Origin: Emydura subglobosa | Lineage: Eukaryota > Chordata > Testudines > Chelidae | Assembly: GCA_007922225.1 (NCBI GenBank) | Contig: ML680086.1 | Coordinates: 6,890,065-6,954,064 of the forward strand | Length of the DNA: 64,000 nucleotides | Direction: 5' to 3' | Shown: positions 10,498 to 22,519 of the stretch, piece by piece | Position numbering within the stretch: position 1 is the first letter of the stretch | How the letters are laid out: every line of letters begins with the position of its first letter | Notes under the pieces: model-generated | Told to the model about the DNA's origin: nothing | Databases searched by the model: none | What the model saw: only the letters and a program-made list of their open reading frames with translations | Program-made: the position numbers and the translations under genes

Positions 10498-10887
10498 TCA
10501 GTGCCGAGCCAGAGAAGCCCTCTGGTGGGAGGAAGAGCGGGAACGTCCCCGCGCCACAGGCAAGAGCCTCAGTGCCAGAGATCGACGATGGCGCCGATCA
10601 TCCCTGGGGGAGTGTCCGGATACCGGCGACTGGGTTCTGCGCTGTGAACACAAGGGCAAACTCGATGGTGCCGGGGAAAACGTTTGGTGCTGACTCCCTC
10701 TGCTGGACCTCGATCTAGATTGGTGCCGCCCGCCCGGGCCTGAGGTCATAGGTGCCGGTGACCGAGATCGGTGCCAAGTTGATGCCGCTGAATGCCTCTG
10801 CTGTCGGTGCTCCCTCTCCGGCGATCTGCCTCGGGGATCAGTGCCTGGAGGGAGACCTCCTCGGTGACCTGGCTCGTGGGGAGGCAT
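10498..10887 (-). pseudogene. Gag-like, serine/arginine-rich region of DIRS-like element
   Basis: A minus-strand frame of 130 codons, rich in Arg, Ser, His and Pro, with repeated RSRS-type pieces (HRSRSPAP, HQSRSRSSRG, GRSRSSSHQ). Such SR-rich stretches are usual in the gag-like ORF of vertebrate DIRS elements. Its position between the 5' gag part and the recombinase fits. It is no longer linked in one frame with the part at 11156-11500, so the ORF is broken. Confidence 0.55.
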
Positions 10888-11155
10888 GCCAGGGTCCGGA
10901 GAGTGGTGCAGCCATCGGAGGGGGGGGTCACATCGGGGGCTTCCCTTTCAACGCTGGTGCCTTCCCTTTCACCTGCTTCATCCGGGGTACAGGCATCGGA
11001 GGCAAGGGCAGTGCCATTAAGTCTCTCGCTGCTTGAAATGCCTCCGGCGTCAAAGGCACCAGGAGCTGCAGAGGCCGTCTTCCACTCCCCGGTGTCAGAG
11101 GAGGTTCCCTCAGAGGACTTAAGGGTCTAGGCGGCGAGCCCTGCTCCTGCAGAGT

Positions 11156-11500
11156 CTACTTGGCCTGTTGGACCCATGATGGCCCCGTGCTCAACCTCAT
11201 GTCATTGGTCTTCTTAGGCATGGCGGAGCGACCCCTCTCTGAGCATTGTTGCTTCTGCTTCTTCTTTGACGGCAAAGCAGAGGATCGGTGCCGTGGAAGT
11301 TCTAGTGCCGGAGGGGCGCTCTGCACCAACATGGTGCTCAGCACCAAGAGGGAGCAGGTCAGTTCTGAGGTTGGTCTTAAAGCAGCCTCCATCAGCAAGG
11401 CCTTCAGACAAATTTCCCGCTCCTGCTGCATCCTTGGCCTGAACGCCTTACAGATCTGGCACTTGCCTTCCTGTGCGATTACCTCAGGCACTTCAGACAA
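11156..11500 (-). pseudogene. N-terminal gag-like fragment of DIRS-like element
   Basis: The minus-strand frame includes EICLKALLMEAALRPTSE and, later, ALPSKKKQKQQ, a small basic patch. The leucine-rich REICLKALLMEAAL piece and lysine patch recur in gag-like ORFs of this element family. There is no ATG at a convincing place and the frame stops before the SR-rich part. Confidence 0.5.
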
Positions 11501-11893
11501 CTGTCGTGGGGGTCGCTAACCAGGAAGAGTTTGCCGCAAGACTTACAGGGTTTGAAGCCCAGAGATCGGGGCATGCCCCGCTGCAGGGCGGTGGTCCCTA
11601 AGGGGACTAAACCTTAACTACTAAACTATATACTACAAATACACTAACTACTTCTACTTAACAACTACTTAAGAACACTTAACATTAAACGCCAACAGGC
11701 ACTAGTGGAATCAAGCAAGGAACGCAGCTCCAGTAACTGTCAGTGGCGGAGAGAAGGAACTGAGGGGGCGTAGGGTCGGCGGCGCCTTATGTACCGCGGT
11801 GTGTGCACGGGACTCCAGGGGTCACCGAAGCTGACCCAATGGGTACTGCTAAGGGGAAAAATATTCCGGTAACCGTGCACAAAGGTGTGCAGG

Positions 11894-11938
11894 CACCCAT
11901 AATGGAATCGACATGAGTAAGCACTTGAAGAAGAATAA
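11894..11938 (-). repeat. DIRS-like terminal inverted repeat, right
   Basis: Inverse counterpart of 9866-9910. On the plus strand it contains CACCCATAATGGAATCGAC and ends in CTTGAAGAAGAA. Just inside it are GACCCAATGGGTACTGC and the flanking palindromic TGCACAAAGGTGTGCA-like sequence. Confidence 0.7.
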
Positions 11939-12149
11939 ATCAGAATAATACAGCCTGATAAGGGGCTATTTCAAAAGCTAAGGGATTACCATGGGATGGC
12001 ACGTTATAATCACATCAAAAGAAGTCACCGTGGTTAATACACACATCCCAAGCCAGGTGGAACGTTGAGCTGCTCATTGGGGGTGCTTGTCTAAAGTTAC
12101 AGCAGTAAATTAGGACCCCACATATTTGTTCTACAGTACCATTCCTGCC

Positions 12150-12310
12150 ACCAACTTGCTGCATGACCTTGGCAAGTCACTTAACCTCTTGATGTCTCTT
12201 TCCCCATACCCAAAATGGGGGGAATAGTACCGTGAGGCTTAATTCAGTCATGTTTGCAAAGGGCTTGGAGAACCTGGAATGGAAGGTGCTACAGAAGTGC
12301 AAAGAATGAT
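12150..12310 (+). repeat. MIR/CORE-SINE relic
   Basis: Contains CATGACCTTGGCAAGTCACT, then TTAACCTCTTGATG, CCAAAATGGGG and GCAAAGGGCTTGGAGAA in MIR order on the plus strand. Confidence 0.75.
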
Positions 12311-12895
12311 TTTTATGCAAACCAAAGGGCAATAACAGGAAGGTAACTAGGCTTTTAGGGCAAGAAGACAAACTAAATGCCAACAGGCAATAGCAAAATG
12401 AATAATGAGCTACCAAAGGAGGAGTTTATTTCTCAGTGCCAGCTTGCCTGCTGCAGAGTGCTCTTTGGATGATGCAATAGGTTTTCTTATCAGTAACTCT
12501 TCAGGGGGAACTCTCTGCAGGAGAGGAGTCTGGAATCACCTTCCCACATAGCCACACAACTCGCTTAGCATTTATCCCTGGCTGCTCCCTGCTTCGCTAG
12601 AGGAACAACCTTCTACCCAATTCCCAATGCTTACTCTGCATCCTGAAGCTCCTGTGCCTTCACCACCAGAACAGCAGCTCCTCCAGGCACTGCCTTCCTG
12701 CAGTAGCTGAGACAAGACTTTCCTCCAAAGTCCTTCCTTGGTGCACACAACTCTGTCTCCAACCCCAGCAATAGAGATGTGAGGGAAGATGTGGAGCGAA
12801 CCATGAACTCCAGTGATTTATCAACTCTAAAGACACCATGCATCCCCTGGTCACACTTTCTGGGTATCCTGTCCCCCCACCCCCGGGTCCACTTT

Positions 12896-13030
12896 GGATG
12901 ACCAACTGTCCTGAAATTATTGGGACCATCCTGATATTAGAGGCTTTGTCTTATATAGAACCCGAACCCCCCAAACCCTATTACCCTCCCCCCACCCGTT
13001 CCGATTTTTCAGACTTACTATCTGGTCACC
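12896..13030. mobile_element. MITE with GGTGACCA-type inverted ends
   Basis: The left end GGATGACCAACTGTCCTG and right end TATCTGGTCACC are imperfect inverted repeats. The interior has CTTATATAGAACCC and a C-rich run before GTTCCGATTTTTCAG, the plan of a widespread reptile/bird element. No clear target duplication. Confidence 0.6.
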
Positions 13031-13934
13031 GTAGGCCCACTCCAGGAGTGCCCAGTCAGGTCTCAGATCTCCAGCCATCACCTGTCTCTGGACAGGGACC
13101 CTTTTCTTACACCATTATGCCCAGGGGGTTTCGAGGCTGCACAGAAGGCCCGGTCCGTTTGCAGGTTGAGAAAGAAGGTTCTGAGTCCGTTTAAATCCAG
13201 CCTTCTGACCGACCCAGCAAACGAACATGACCTTCTGTCGAAGGGGCGCCCAAACTTGCAGAAGGGTTGGAAAGCCTTGGCGTATTAGGGCTCCATAACA
13301 CTGATGCATGAAGGAACTTTTACTGCTCCATCTATGTTTTCCCTGGGATGCTTTTACCTTACGGATAAAGGTGCTTGCTAACAAAGAGCTGGGTGGGCAG
13401 TTGTGACACTGGCGATACACTGCGCCTAGCCTTCAGAATGGAAGCAAGGCACAGGCACTGGCCACTAGGCCAACTGGGGATATCCCAGTATAAGGCAAGG
13501 AGCTCAGCAGCCTTAAACCCCCGGTCGGGAGGGAGAGAGGCAGGTCTCCACCCACAAGAGGTGATAGCTGGGAGCCAGAAACCTTAAGCGAGGGCCCTCG
13601 AGGGATCACAGTGGGGGAATCCAGGTGCAGTTACCTTGAACTGTGACAGCCCCCAGTCAGGAGCTGTGAGGGCACCCAGCCATGAGAGCACTGTCCTGGG
13701 CATAAACTCCAGCATACTTCCAATGTGGTCAGACGCTGCTCACCAGTAAAGCACTGTCTTCATGGGCCAGTTGTTGGCGGGGCTGCTGGACGGGATGCTG
13801 AGAGGACGAACAGACGGCTAGAGCTCATTTGTTAGGTGGGAACAATGGCGTTTTGAAAGAACAATGCCAACAGCAAGATCAAATGCATTAGGAATTCTCA
13901 CCACGCAGTCTAGAGGAGAAAGTAATTAGCTTCT
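13031..13934 (-). other. Intron 2 interval without recognised feature
   Basis: No gene, RNA or repeat family recognised. Confidence 0.55.
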
Positions 13935-14034
13935 GGGGCCTGATTCTCCTCTCGCCCCAATCAGCGTGACTCCACTGCTTTCCATGGAGTTACTTCAGAT
14001 TCACTCCACTCTGACGGAGAGATGAATCAGCCCC
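13935..14034. mobile_element. Short MITE-like repeat with GGGGCCTGATTCT ends
   Basis: A 100-bp unit with inverted ends (GGGGCCTGATTCT; ATGAATCAGCCCC) and the internal pair of ACTCCACTG...CATGGAGTTAC. A second, more decayed member is at 19422-19514. Confidence 0.55.
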
Positions 14035-14169
14035 GTCGCCTGGCAGACTTTACACACTACACTGAGCTGCCTGCAGCACCTGCCTATGGTGGATCATTAA
14101 CTAGACTATAACCAGCGGCCTGGGAAGGAGAGGGAACAGAAACCGATGCCAGAATGACTGACTGATGAA

Positions 14170-14330
14170 TGATTACAAGGAGCAGTAATATCATCACTGA
14201 TAAAGTCTGCAGAGGACACAAAAATCGGAGGAATGGTAAGTAATGAAGAGGACAGGCCACTGATGCAGAGCCATCTAGATTGCTGGGTAAAGGGGGCGTG
14301 AGCAAACAACGTGCAATTTAACAGGGCTAA
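14170..14330 (+). pseudogene. Old CR1/L3 reverse transcriptase fragment
   Basis: The plus-strand reading IKSAEDTKIGGMVSNEEDR, a later HLDCWVKG, one stop, then NNVQFNRAKCKF corresponds to the FADDTKLGG...LE.W...NL..FN..KC block of CR1-clade RT. The catalytic FADD is changed to SAED and a stop interrupts it: a dead relic. Confidence 0.75.
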
Positions 14331-14994
14331 ATGTAAGTTCAGAGCTAAAAAAATTCAATTATGGCCTGACTGATGGGCTTTCTTTGCTTGATAGGAAGCA
14401 CCACCCCGGAGAAGCGGCAAAGCAGAGGGGAGCAGTAAACCTAGGTTCTTACTATCCATGCCCATCGAGGACGAAAGAATCGACTTGAGTCGTGAATCTA
14501 CAACCCGGAGGATGGAGGTGGTTGTATTTTTTATTTATTTGTTTCTAGTGGTACGGCTGGCCCATGAATCTGGATGCGGGAGAGATGTCAGTGGTAAACC
14601 ATCAAAGGAGCCATGTGTCACACAGGATCTGGTATCAGTCACTCCAATAATAGTGGAGTTTTTGAAATGATGGGGATTAGGTGGATGATTCACATTTTCC
14701 CAAGATTCGCCCAGACAATTCCATGTGCTGACACTTCCCTTGGATTTACGTGACTTCTCGAATTACACTATAAATGCCCCATCCCACCCCTCCAATGTGT
14801 TTTCAATTCCAGATGTTTGATGTGGAGTAACAGAGTCGCCATCTCATCACTGGGAAGGGAGAGGGGTGGAGCTGAAAACAATTTAATTGCAAAGCTGCTG
14901 TTGGTGTGTATTGCTGAGACATGCAGATTGGAAGCCATGTTCCCAGGGTCTCTCCGCTCATGCCCACTGCTCATTTCATTTAATTCTTGTCTAA
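14331..14994 (-). other. Intron 2 interval without recognised feature
   Basis: No gene, RNA or repeat family recognised. Confidence 0.55.
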
Positions 14995-15233
14995 GAGCTT
15001 GTCTAAGGACTTAGACAGCTGTAGCGCTTCAGTAGATACTACCTATGCTGATGGGAGTGGTTCTTTTGCCAGCATAGCTAATCCACCTCCCCGAGAGGCA
15101 GCAGCTTTGTCGACAGAAGAATTTTTCCATCAACCTAGCATTGTCTACACCAGTGGCTAGGTCAGCTTAACCACATCACGCAGAGGTGTGGATTATTCTC
15201 ACCCCTGAGCGAGGTATCTGGGTTGACCAGGCC
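14995..15233. mobile_element. Chompy-like (Harbinger-type) MITE
   Basis: Starts GAGCTTGTCTAAGG and ends GTTGACCAGGCC, matching the GGGC-TGTCTA / TAGACCAGGCC ends of Chompy-type MITEs of crocodilians and turtles. Interior landmarks CACCTCCCCGAGAGGCAGC and GTCTACACCAGTGGCTAGGT agree. TAA and TTA flank it, near the 3-bp TWA target of Harbinger elements. Confidence 0.75.
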
Positions 15234-17329
15234 TTAGTCAGCTCCGGCACAGTGCAGATGGTACACCCAAAGGACATCAGAGAAACGCTGAGACCTCAGC
15301 CCTCACCTCGGAAGACGCAACTTCTCCTCTTTATTTTCCAAATGAATTCAGTGCTGGTGAGAGATGCCAGCCTATTTAAATCCTGAGACTGGCGGGCAGA
15401 GCCCACTGAAGGGATGCAAGTCAGTTCCCTCAGATTAGGGAAGGGGTCCAGAGCCCAGGACCTACCCAAGTACAGGAGACAAAAAATGAACAAATTGGGA
15501 TCCTGGTGCAGGCTGGAAGGTCAACCCAAGGGGCCCAGAAGGGAACGCCAAGTGGACAGTCCTGGACAAAGCCCACAACCACGAGAGGGAGTCCAAGGAG
15601 TCGGGATGCCACTCAGAGGAACTCTGCCCAGACGTGTGCATTGACATGGGAACGAGAAAAGGCCCACCCATCACAGAGATGCCCCTGTCCAGCTCCCGCC
15701 TCCTGGACTGATGGGTGACCGTCTTGGCCAACGCCAGGTGGTCTTGGGACTTTGTGGGGCCAAAATGAAAGACTGTCCGACCTGGAAACTGCAGCCCTCT
15801 ATTCATCCACAGGGCAAGCAGAGCATGGGCAGCAACAATAGGCACTAGGCCTGCCCAGGAAGGACGCCTGTAGGGGGTGAGAAAATGGCTCAGGCTCTGT
15901 GACCATTCACCCCTTCCACTTTCTGGTCAAACTACAAAGCAGGGTGCCGGGGTCTGCAGTGACAAGGCTCCTTGGCCATGACCACCCACCTCATTTCACA
16001 CAGGTGTGTGCATGTTAGGCCCCCATGGAGCAGCCAGTCCGGTAGAAGCCAAACATCCCCCACAAACTCTGACCCTGTGGCAAGTCGCCTTGGTTTGAGT
16101 GTGCCCTGGGGGCGGGGATCAGCAGTGGCAGAGTCACGCTCCCCCCGACCCATGTTTGCAAACTCCCTGAAGTTGAATCAAGAGGCTTCTTATGCTCTCT
16201 TTCAAGATAGGCACAACGCACCAAGAATGCAGGGAGCCGGCCGCATGCACACTTTGAACTGTGTAAGCCGGGCCCTGGTACTCTGAGGGGCTGAGCCAGG
16301 GGCACTGTATGCTGGTGACTCTCACCCTGCTGCAGCCCATGGGCCACAAAAGGGCTGAAAAATTCATCCCGTGACCCATCATACCCCACCGTCCTTGTGG
16401 CCACAAAGACTGTGGGCTTTGGGTCATGGAAGTTTCGGGGTGCTGGAGGGGGGTGCTGCTAGGTCAGGGGGTTCGGCTGGAGGCGTTCCCCACTGCACAC
16501 AGCTACTTCCAGAGGCGGTGAAGTCGGTTCCATAGCCCCTGGGAGGGCAGGAGCCCCTGCCCCGGAGCCCAGCATAGTGTGAACAGGCAGCCAGGAGGCT
16601 GAGAAGCTGCTCAGGGATGGGGTGGAAGGGGCTCCCACTGCACCCAAGGGTTTTGCTGTTCTCAGTCAGTGGGGTGCCCCTTTGTGACCCACTTGCAGCT
16701 CAGACCTCTGAGGCTTTACACTGAAAACTGAAATGGAAACGACCTCCCCTGTGAAACTATTGAGTTTGGCTTTTAAGGCAATCCATGGGGAGGGTTGTTG
16801 CTTTCTTCTGGGTTTCAGAAAAACGAAAGACTCTGAAGTGAATCCTACTAATTAATTCGCCCCTCCCCCCAAACTAAATGACTCCGTGACACAGCATAGG
16901 GCACTGCCGCGTTCCCACAAGGCGTTAACCCCAGCCGGTCCACCTCCCTAGCACAGGAGCAGGGCTTTGGCTATCAGAATGGCTGCAGGATGAACGTGGG
17001 AGCGATTCCAGGCTGGGTGTGTTTTTACTGTTAATTTTCCTTAACTTCCTCTGTCTTGATTTCTGGCCAGGCACCCTGTCCCTGGGGAGGGACCTCTGAT
17101 GGCTGCAGCCCAGCCACTGACAGACCCCTTCAAATTGCTGCTGTAAATAAAATAAAAGTTAGCTTAAAAACTGTAAAATACAGACAATAAAAAGCTTGCC
17201 CAAACACCAGCCAACTCTCTCCAAAGCCTGGCAGCCTGGCATCAGTGCCATCATGCTGGCAGGAGCTTGGCATCCCCGGCACAGCTATTGGAGAGGGGCC
17301 GGAAGTAGCAGTACGGAAAGTGTCAGCAC
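15234..17329 (-). other. Intron 2 interval without recognised feature
   Basis: About 2.1 kb in which I recognise no gene, RNA or repeat family. Open frames here lack domains. Confidence 0.55.
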
Positions 17330-17560
17330 TAGAGCTGGGCAAAATGGTGGGTCTGAAACATTTTGTCGCCAAACAATGCAGATGCGGGTCTACCGAAACA
17401 TTTTGAATTCACGTCGATTTCAGCAGATAGTTTTGGTCAAACCATAAAAAAAGAAAAAAAAATTCAGAAATGTGGAAGCCAATTGTTTGCCTGAAACAAA
17501 ACATTTTGTATCCTTTTGACATCAACAGAACAAAATACTCTGATATTTTGGGCTAGAGTC
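17330..17560 (+). mobile_element. TAGAGCTGGGC-type dispersed element
   Basis: Begins TAGAGCTGGGCAAAATGG, followed by A/T-rich sequence with repeated GAAACATTTTG pieces. Related sequences occur at 38.65 kb, in inverse at 46.84-47.15 kb, and in part at 62.58 kb. Probably a non-autonomous DNA transposon, judging by the two-ended copy at 46.8 kb. Confidence 0.5.
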
Positions 17561-17609
17561 ACAAGGAGATTTAGGCACCATTCTCAAAACCATGGAGGAG
17601 AAGGTGCAG

Positions 17610-17690
17610 CCGCTAATACCCACTAGTCCAGTGCCTAGGGCAGCCCCCAGGATATGGGAGATGCAGGTTCGAATCCTTGCTCATGATTTT
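17610..17690 (+). repeat. tRNA-derived SINE head fragment
   Basis: Contains CTAGTCCAGTGCCTAGGGCA and, further on, the box B-like GGTTCGAATCC. This is the head of a MIR-type SINE; no cloverleaf can be drawn, so it is not a tRNA gene. Confidence 0.5.
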
Positions 17691-17810
17691 TAAGGGTCTA
17701 ACTCATGATTTTTTAATTGTTGGGGTTGGCTCTATTATGTCTTTGATTTGGCCTGTCCTCTAGCCCCTCAACTCAAGGCCATGATGAAATCTCCCCTCAT
17801 AACACTTTTA

Positions 17811-17987
17811 AGGACTTGTCTAAATGGGGAAAGGACTGGCACAGCTCTTCTGGATTAGCGCTCTGCGTGCACACTTCATTCTGGACTACGCCGTTCACAT
17901 GGGAGCTATTCTGGAATAGTTAATTTATACCAGAAGAGTTATTCCAGAATAGTTATGCCGGTCAATTTCCCCTGCGTAGACGTGCTC
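17811..17987. mobile_element. MITE related to the GTCTA-ended family
   Basis: Ends are AGGACTTGTCTAAA and GCGTAGACGTGCTC (inverted GTCTA/TAGAC). The interior has two inverted ATTCTGGAATAG-type pieces (CTATTCTGGAATAG and TTATTCCAGAATAG). Non-coding. Confidence 0.6.
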
Positions 17988-19421
17988 TAGGACCCAGCCT
18001 TTCTGCTCCATCTTCACAGCTGAAACTTTCATCTGGGGGTTCAGCATCTCACACCTTCATTATCCATCCCTCCACCCAGAAAAATGTATTACTCTCTATA
18101 TTACCCTTGTTACCATGGCAGCCCAGCTCTCCCACACTGTGGCCACCTCTGCTCTGGTTTTATTACTGCTCATTTATAGGGGTCCCAACCAAGACCAGGG
18201 CCACATTTTGCTGGGCACTGCCCAAACACTAGCCCTGGGGCTCATATACTGCGCCCCTCAAACCCACTCAGAGAGCAGCTGCTCAGGATCATCATTTTCC
18301 TGTCCATCACTATGGCAACACCACCTCTCTGCTCCCCCCTTCTTTGACTCCACCAAGCACAAACTGTTGGTCATTGCCCTTCTGGCCCCCCACAGCCTCA
18401 CCCAACCCTATTTATCACTTATGCCCGCCCAAACTGCGGCCCCTGCCTCTGCTCTGCTGACCAGGCCAGCCTTTGCTGCGCTTGTGTCCCTTTCTCCCCT
18501 CCAGCACCTTCGCCCCTCTGCCCATGCGTCGCGGATGCACAGGAGGGGCTGCCCATAATAAGCCACTCAGGGATGACGCTGTCCTGCAGATCTCTCCCTA
18601 CCGCTCACCTCCGCTCCGATGCATACAAATCACTGGCAGGGCTGGGAAGCGGGACGTGCCAGCACTGCTATTTATCATGCTGCGCTCAGGATCCCTTGCT
18701 TTGTTTCCCTGTTGGCTATCATCACATGGCTAGATTAGAGACTCTGTGGGGCAAGGGCTTTTTACTCTATCAGTGTATACCGTGTCTAGCACAACGGGGC
18801 CTTGATCCACAATCACAGTCACTAAAGACCACTGTCACAGAAGCACAGCCGGCCCAGGACAGTCCCAACACACAGTCACCTTGGGTTAGCGCTCTCTGGG
18901 AGAATATCTGGCTAAAAAAGCAAGAGACGGCATGTTGGGCACATTCCCTTTTTTAATTGAAACCAGAGCAAGCTGTTCCCAGTGTGACGCCGCCGTTCCC
19001 AGCGAGGCGTGCGTGCCAGGCCCGGCACCTTTGAGAACGACACGTCCAGCCTGACCCCCACACACAGCGCCAGAGACAGGGACGAGCTATAAACGGATAC
19101 GATCCTGAACAAACTGGGGATTGGGTTACGCAAATGTAGTGTCAAGTCCCACTGCCTCCGGTTGGAGCAGGCCAGGGGATGAGGTGACTTGGGTGGGATC
19201 CTCATGTTCTGTGCCTCCGGCTATAAATATCAGGCTCCCTCTCTCAGACATTTGGGCTGTCCTCCGATTTCTCCCTGAGTCATTAATCTTGGCAGAGAGT
19301 ATCCGTCCACAACTAACAGTTCCTGGGAACGAACTAGGATTCAAAAATATAATACATATTCCGAAATGTCAGCTGGATTTCGGAGCCTGTTCCGAAGAAC
19401 GGCTTGGCTTCGGAGGAGACT
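17988..19421 (-). other. Intron 2 interval without recognised feature
   Basis: The plus frame at 18115-18558 resembles no known family. No repeat recognised. Confidence 0.55.
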
Positions 19422-19514
19422 GAGGCCTTCATTCTGCCCTTCTGCTGCCGTAAATCAGGAGTCGCGCACAAAGGTCAACAGTGATACTTCAGTGGGAGAC
19501 TAAAATCAGGCCCC
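19422..19514. mobile_element. Short MITE-like repeat, second member
   Basis: Left part GAGGCCTTCATTCTGCCC and right end AAAATCAGGCCCC are inverted. The interior has GTAAATCAGGAGTC. Same family type as 13935-14034, more diverged. Confidence 0.45.
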
Positions 19515-21173
19515 CAGTCAGGAAAACAAAGGGCAAAAGCCAAAGTTATGGGGATAAGATTTTCATAGCTCTGTGCTGCAGTTTCATGCGCAAATACGCC
19601 AGCAGAAGTGCCTGTGCCAATTTGCAAATGCAAATATTGCAGCTGAACGAGCCAATAACCATTTGTGCAGCTATTTGTGTACACGGGCATGGTAGGTGCA
19701 TAAGCAAATCAGGTGAACTACCAAGAGCACAGAGATCAGCGCTGAGATAGCAGCTAGCGGGGCTGAGTGTGGACAGACAGGACAGATGGCCATACGGAAA
19801 GCAGTTTTGGAAATGGGCCCCTTTTTGCGTTTCCCATTGTAGCCCGAGATCAAGAAGCATCCTGGGAATGCTTAAAGGGTCATTTTCAGTTTTACCATTA
19901 ACCATCTCTAAATACAGAGCCATCATTGTCCTCTGCTTCATGGTGTTCTCATCCGCAGGAGACCCGTGCTGGAGACTCTCTGTTTTCTAGTTACGGCTCT
20001 TTATGGCTTCCGTACTGGGACATGAAAAAAAGCGTTCTATTCAATCCCCAACAGAGCTGAGAGTGACAAATAGGGACTGTAAAAATGGGACCTTCTCAGC
20101 ACAGCTGGCTACGTGCGATTTCACGCCAGATCTGCTGGTTCTGGCTTTATGGACACAAGTAAGCTCTCTCTGTAGAGCCAGGTGAGTACCAGAGAGGGAC
20201 CCTGGATTCTGTTCTGGGTCACAGAGTTCCGGTGGGCCAAGGAAAGGGATTTCAGGGCAGTGCCGCTGGGCTAGGGAGCTGAATTTAAAATATTAGCTGA
20301 ACCTGTCAGAAAAAATCTGAGGAACATTAAAATTCTCAGTGGTTCCGGCTAGTGCAAAGGACACCCGTTTACATGGTTGTGACTATTTTATCAACACATG
20401 GCAAGGTTTGCTGCTCCTTTCAACCACTTCCTCTAAAGCAGATCAGAAAACGCATGTGCAACAGATCTGTAATAAGCGATTCCCTAACCAGCACGCAGAC
20501 TGCATTAGCACTGGCAATGGCAACTGTTGCTGTTGTTACATCCACGAGTGGGCATCTCAAATACAAGATGTGAATGACTTAAAGCAGGTTATAAAGTGCC
20601 AGGCTGTTTAATGAATGATAAATGATTTCTAAGTGGAAGCATCATCGACAATGTTGGCCATCGATGCCCAATGGGGAGGGACGTGGACCAAAGGCTGCAG
20701 TGGAAGCTGCATTCGTTTGCCCGGTGCAAACGCTGTAATGAGACAGTGTTATGGCAAAGGCCCACAGAACACGGGTTCTGTGGAGCCTAGGGGCTGGCAC
20801 TCAAGACTCCTCCCTGCCTCAAAGAGGAGACGATGGTGGGCCCCCACCCGGGCTCTGGTATTCGACTGGGCCCCTCTAACCTGCCCTGGAGCTTGAAAGC
20901 TCACCCCGCAGGGCTGGATGGGAGCAGTGCTCCATCCACTGGAGGCAAAGGGGTGTGAGCTAGCAATGCCCCCACTCAGTCAGGTGCAGCGAGGGACACT
21001 GAGCAAATGGACCCCACCCGACAGGGAGAGACCCTCCCCGCCCCTGGTGAGAGCAGAGTTTCCGGAGGAGGAGGGGTACCTGAGCGCGGGAGAGGGGTTC
21101 AAAGACAAAGATGAAGAGTGCCTGTGCGGTGCGATTGCTTTGGCTTCCCCCACCCTCAAGGACATGGGCCGTC
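19515..21173 (-). other. Intron 2 interval without recognised feature
   Basis: No gene, RNA or repeat family recognised. Confidence 0.55.
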
Positions 21174-21364
21174 CTGGGCAGGGCCCAAGCATAATTTTTT
21201 CGGGCCCAGTACAAACTTGTAACACAGGCTCCCTCTCACACACATACCACAATCCCTTGTCCCACACATACAATCTCATGAGCTATGAACAATTTTTCCT
21301 CGTGGTATGCGGGGTTGCAGCCTGGGCCGGACCCCCCAGGGTCTCTGGGTGCTGGTAAAGTGTA
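21174..21364 (+). repeat. Dispersed repeat, copy 2 (partner at 8.37 kb)
   Basis: Direct repeat of 8373-8502, with about 60 additional bp between CACACACATA and GGGGTTGCAGCCTGGGC. The extra segment holds two CACACATAC-type pieces, so copy 1 may have lost the sequence between short direct repeats. Confidence 0.8.
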
Positions 21365-22519
21365 CCCTTCCCCACCCGCCCCGTGTGGGGGCCCTGCTCC
21401 TGGGATGCCCCCCAGATGAGCTGCTGAGTCTGGCTGCAGGCACACCCCTCGGTCCACCCCACATCGCTCCATCAGGATGCTCAGGAGACCACCGAAAGCC
21501 AGGACACGGGAGCCCAGGCCAGAGCAGGGTGCAGACCCCAGTGGAGAGATGCTGGCAGCAGGAACGGAGCGTGACAGGGCAACACAAGGAACCCACCCCC
21601 TCTCCTTCTGCCAGGGGGATCCCAACTGCCGGGCCAATGGGTGGGGGTGGCTGACTGATTTCGCACCTGTTTTCTGCAGCTTCGTCCTAGAGCCCCAGGA
21701 GGTGTTCACACTGCTCCCTTCTCAGAGAATCCCCATGAGAGGGCATGATGGAAAGAGGACATGCCCTGGTGGGGTGCATCACTCCCCGGGTGTGATCACT
21801 GATCCCTCCTGGCACCAACGTCGGCAGGGAAGAGCTGATTTCCAAAGCAATTCTTGGTAAGTTTTCTCTGAGGCATCCGAGCCTAGCCCGGCTCCCACAT
21901 CCCCAGGACCCATCTGCAGAGACGAGTGCTAGAGTGAAATCTGCCTGATGGTTTTGTAAGAGGCGCAATCACATGTGGCAGGGGCAGACGGAGTCACTTA
22001 GCATCACTTTTCCTTTGATTTCCCCGTTTTCCCTCAGGCGGAAATTTCTGCTCTGGGGAGCTGGCCTTCCTGTTTGCCCTGAACATGGCGGGCAGGGAGC
22101 GAGCTGTGAGATTCTGCTGCTTGGCCTTTGTCGTTTACACTGACTGGTTAAAAAAGGAAACGACAGACGACTGCGTGGGGCTTTAGTGAGCTGACTCAGC
22201 AAAACTGGCCCCCATGCTCTGAAACCCCTGAAAATCTCCACCCTCGGCTTGGGTCTCTGCCCAGCTTTGGGGCGCTGCGTATCTGCGAAACAATTCCCAC
22301 TGAGAAACCGCCAGGAGCGGCTGGGCCTGGATGCTGCAGCCAGGGCACCATGCCAGGAACTCCACAGGCAGAAACGACAATGGGGACGGTGGGGAAATCA
22401 CCCCAAGCACAAACTCCACAGAGCCAATATTCCCCCCACCTCATGCTGCAAGAAAAGGGGGTAGGGGGCTGTGAAGATTCTTTCCAGGCCAAAACGAGGC
22501 AGAGCAAAAGAAAGCTGGC

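Larger units (their letters stand above)
9841..11940 (-). mobile_element. DIRS-like retrotransposon, internally deleted
   Basis: A minus-strand element of about 2.1 kb. In its own 5'-3' order it has an inverted end, a gag-like region (11500-11156 and 10887-10498), a tyrosine recombinase C-terminal part (10376 to about 9950) and the second inverted end. The two ends are imperfect inverted repeats of about 45 bp, and both contain ATTCCATT followed by GGTG on the outer-to-inner strand. Inverted termini plus a 3' tyrosine recombinase define the DIRS order. Reverse transcriptase, RNase H and the middle of the element, which make family members about 5-6 kb, are missing: gag passes to recombinase within about 100 bp near 10.44-10.50 kb. 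Confidence 0.75.

Noticed and set aside
10498..10887. Arg/Ser-rich open frame that could be a nested SR-type splicing factor gene
   Set aside because: It has no RRM, lies between DIRS-type termini and next to a tyrosine recombinase fragment, and shows no exon structure; it is better explained as gag-like ORF of the element.
17655..17680. tRNA gene suggested by GGTTCGAATCC
   Set aside because: No acceptor stem or anticodon arm can be drawn around it; flanks match a tRNA-derived SINE head.
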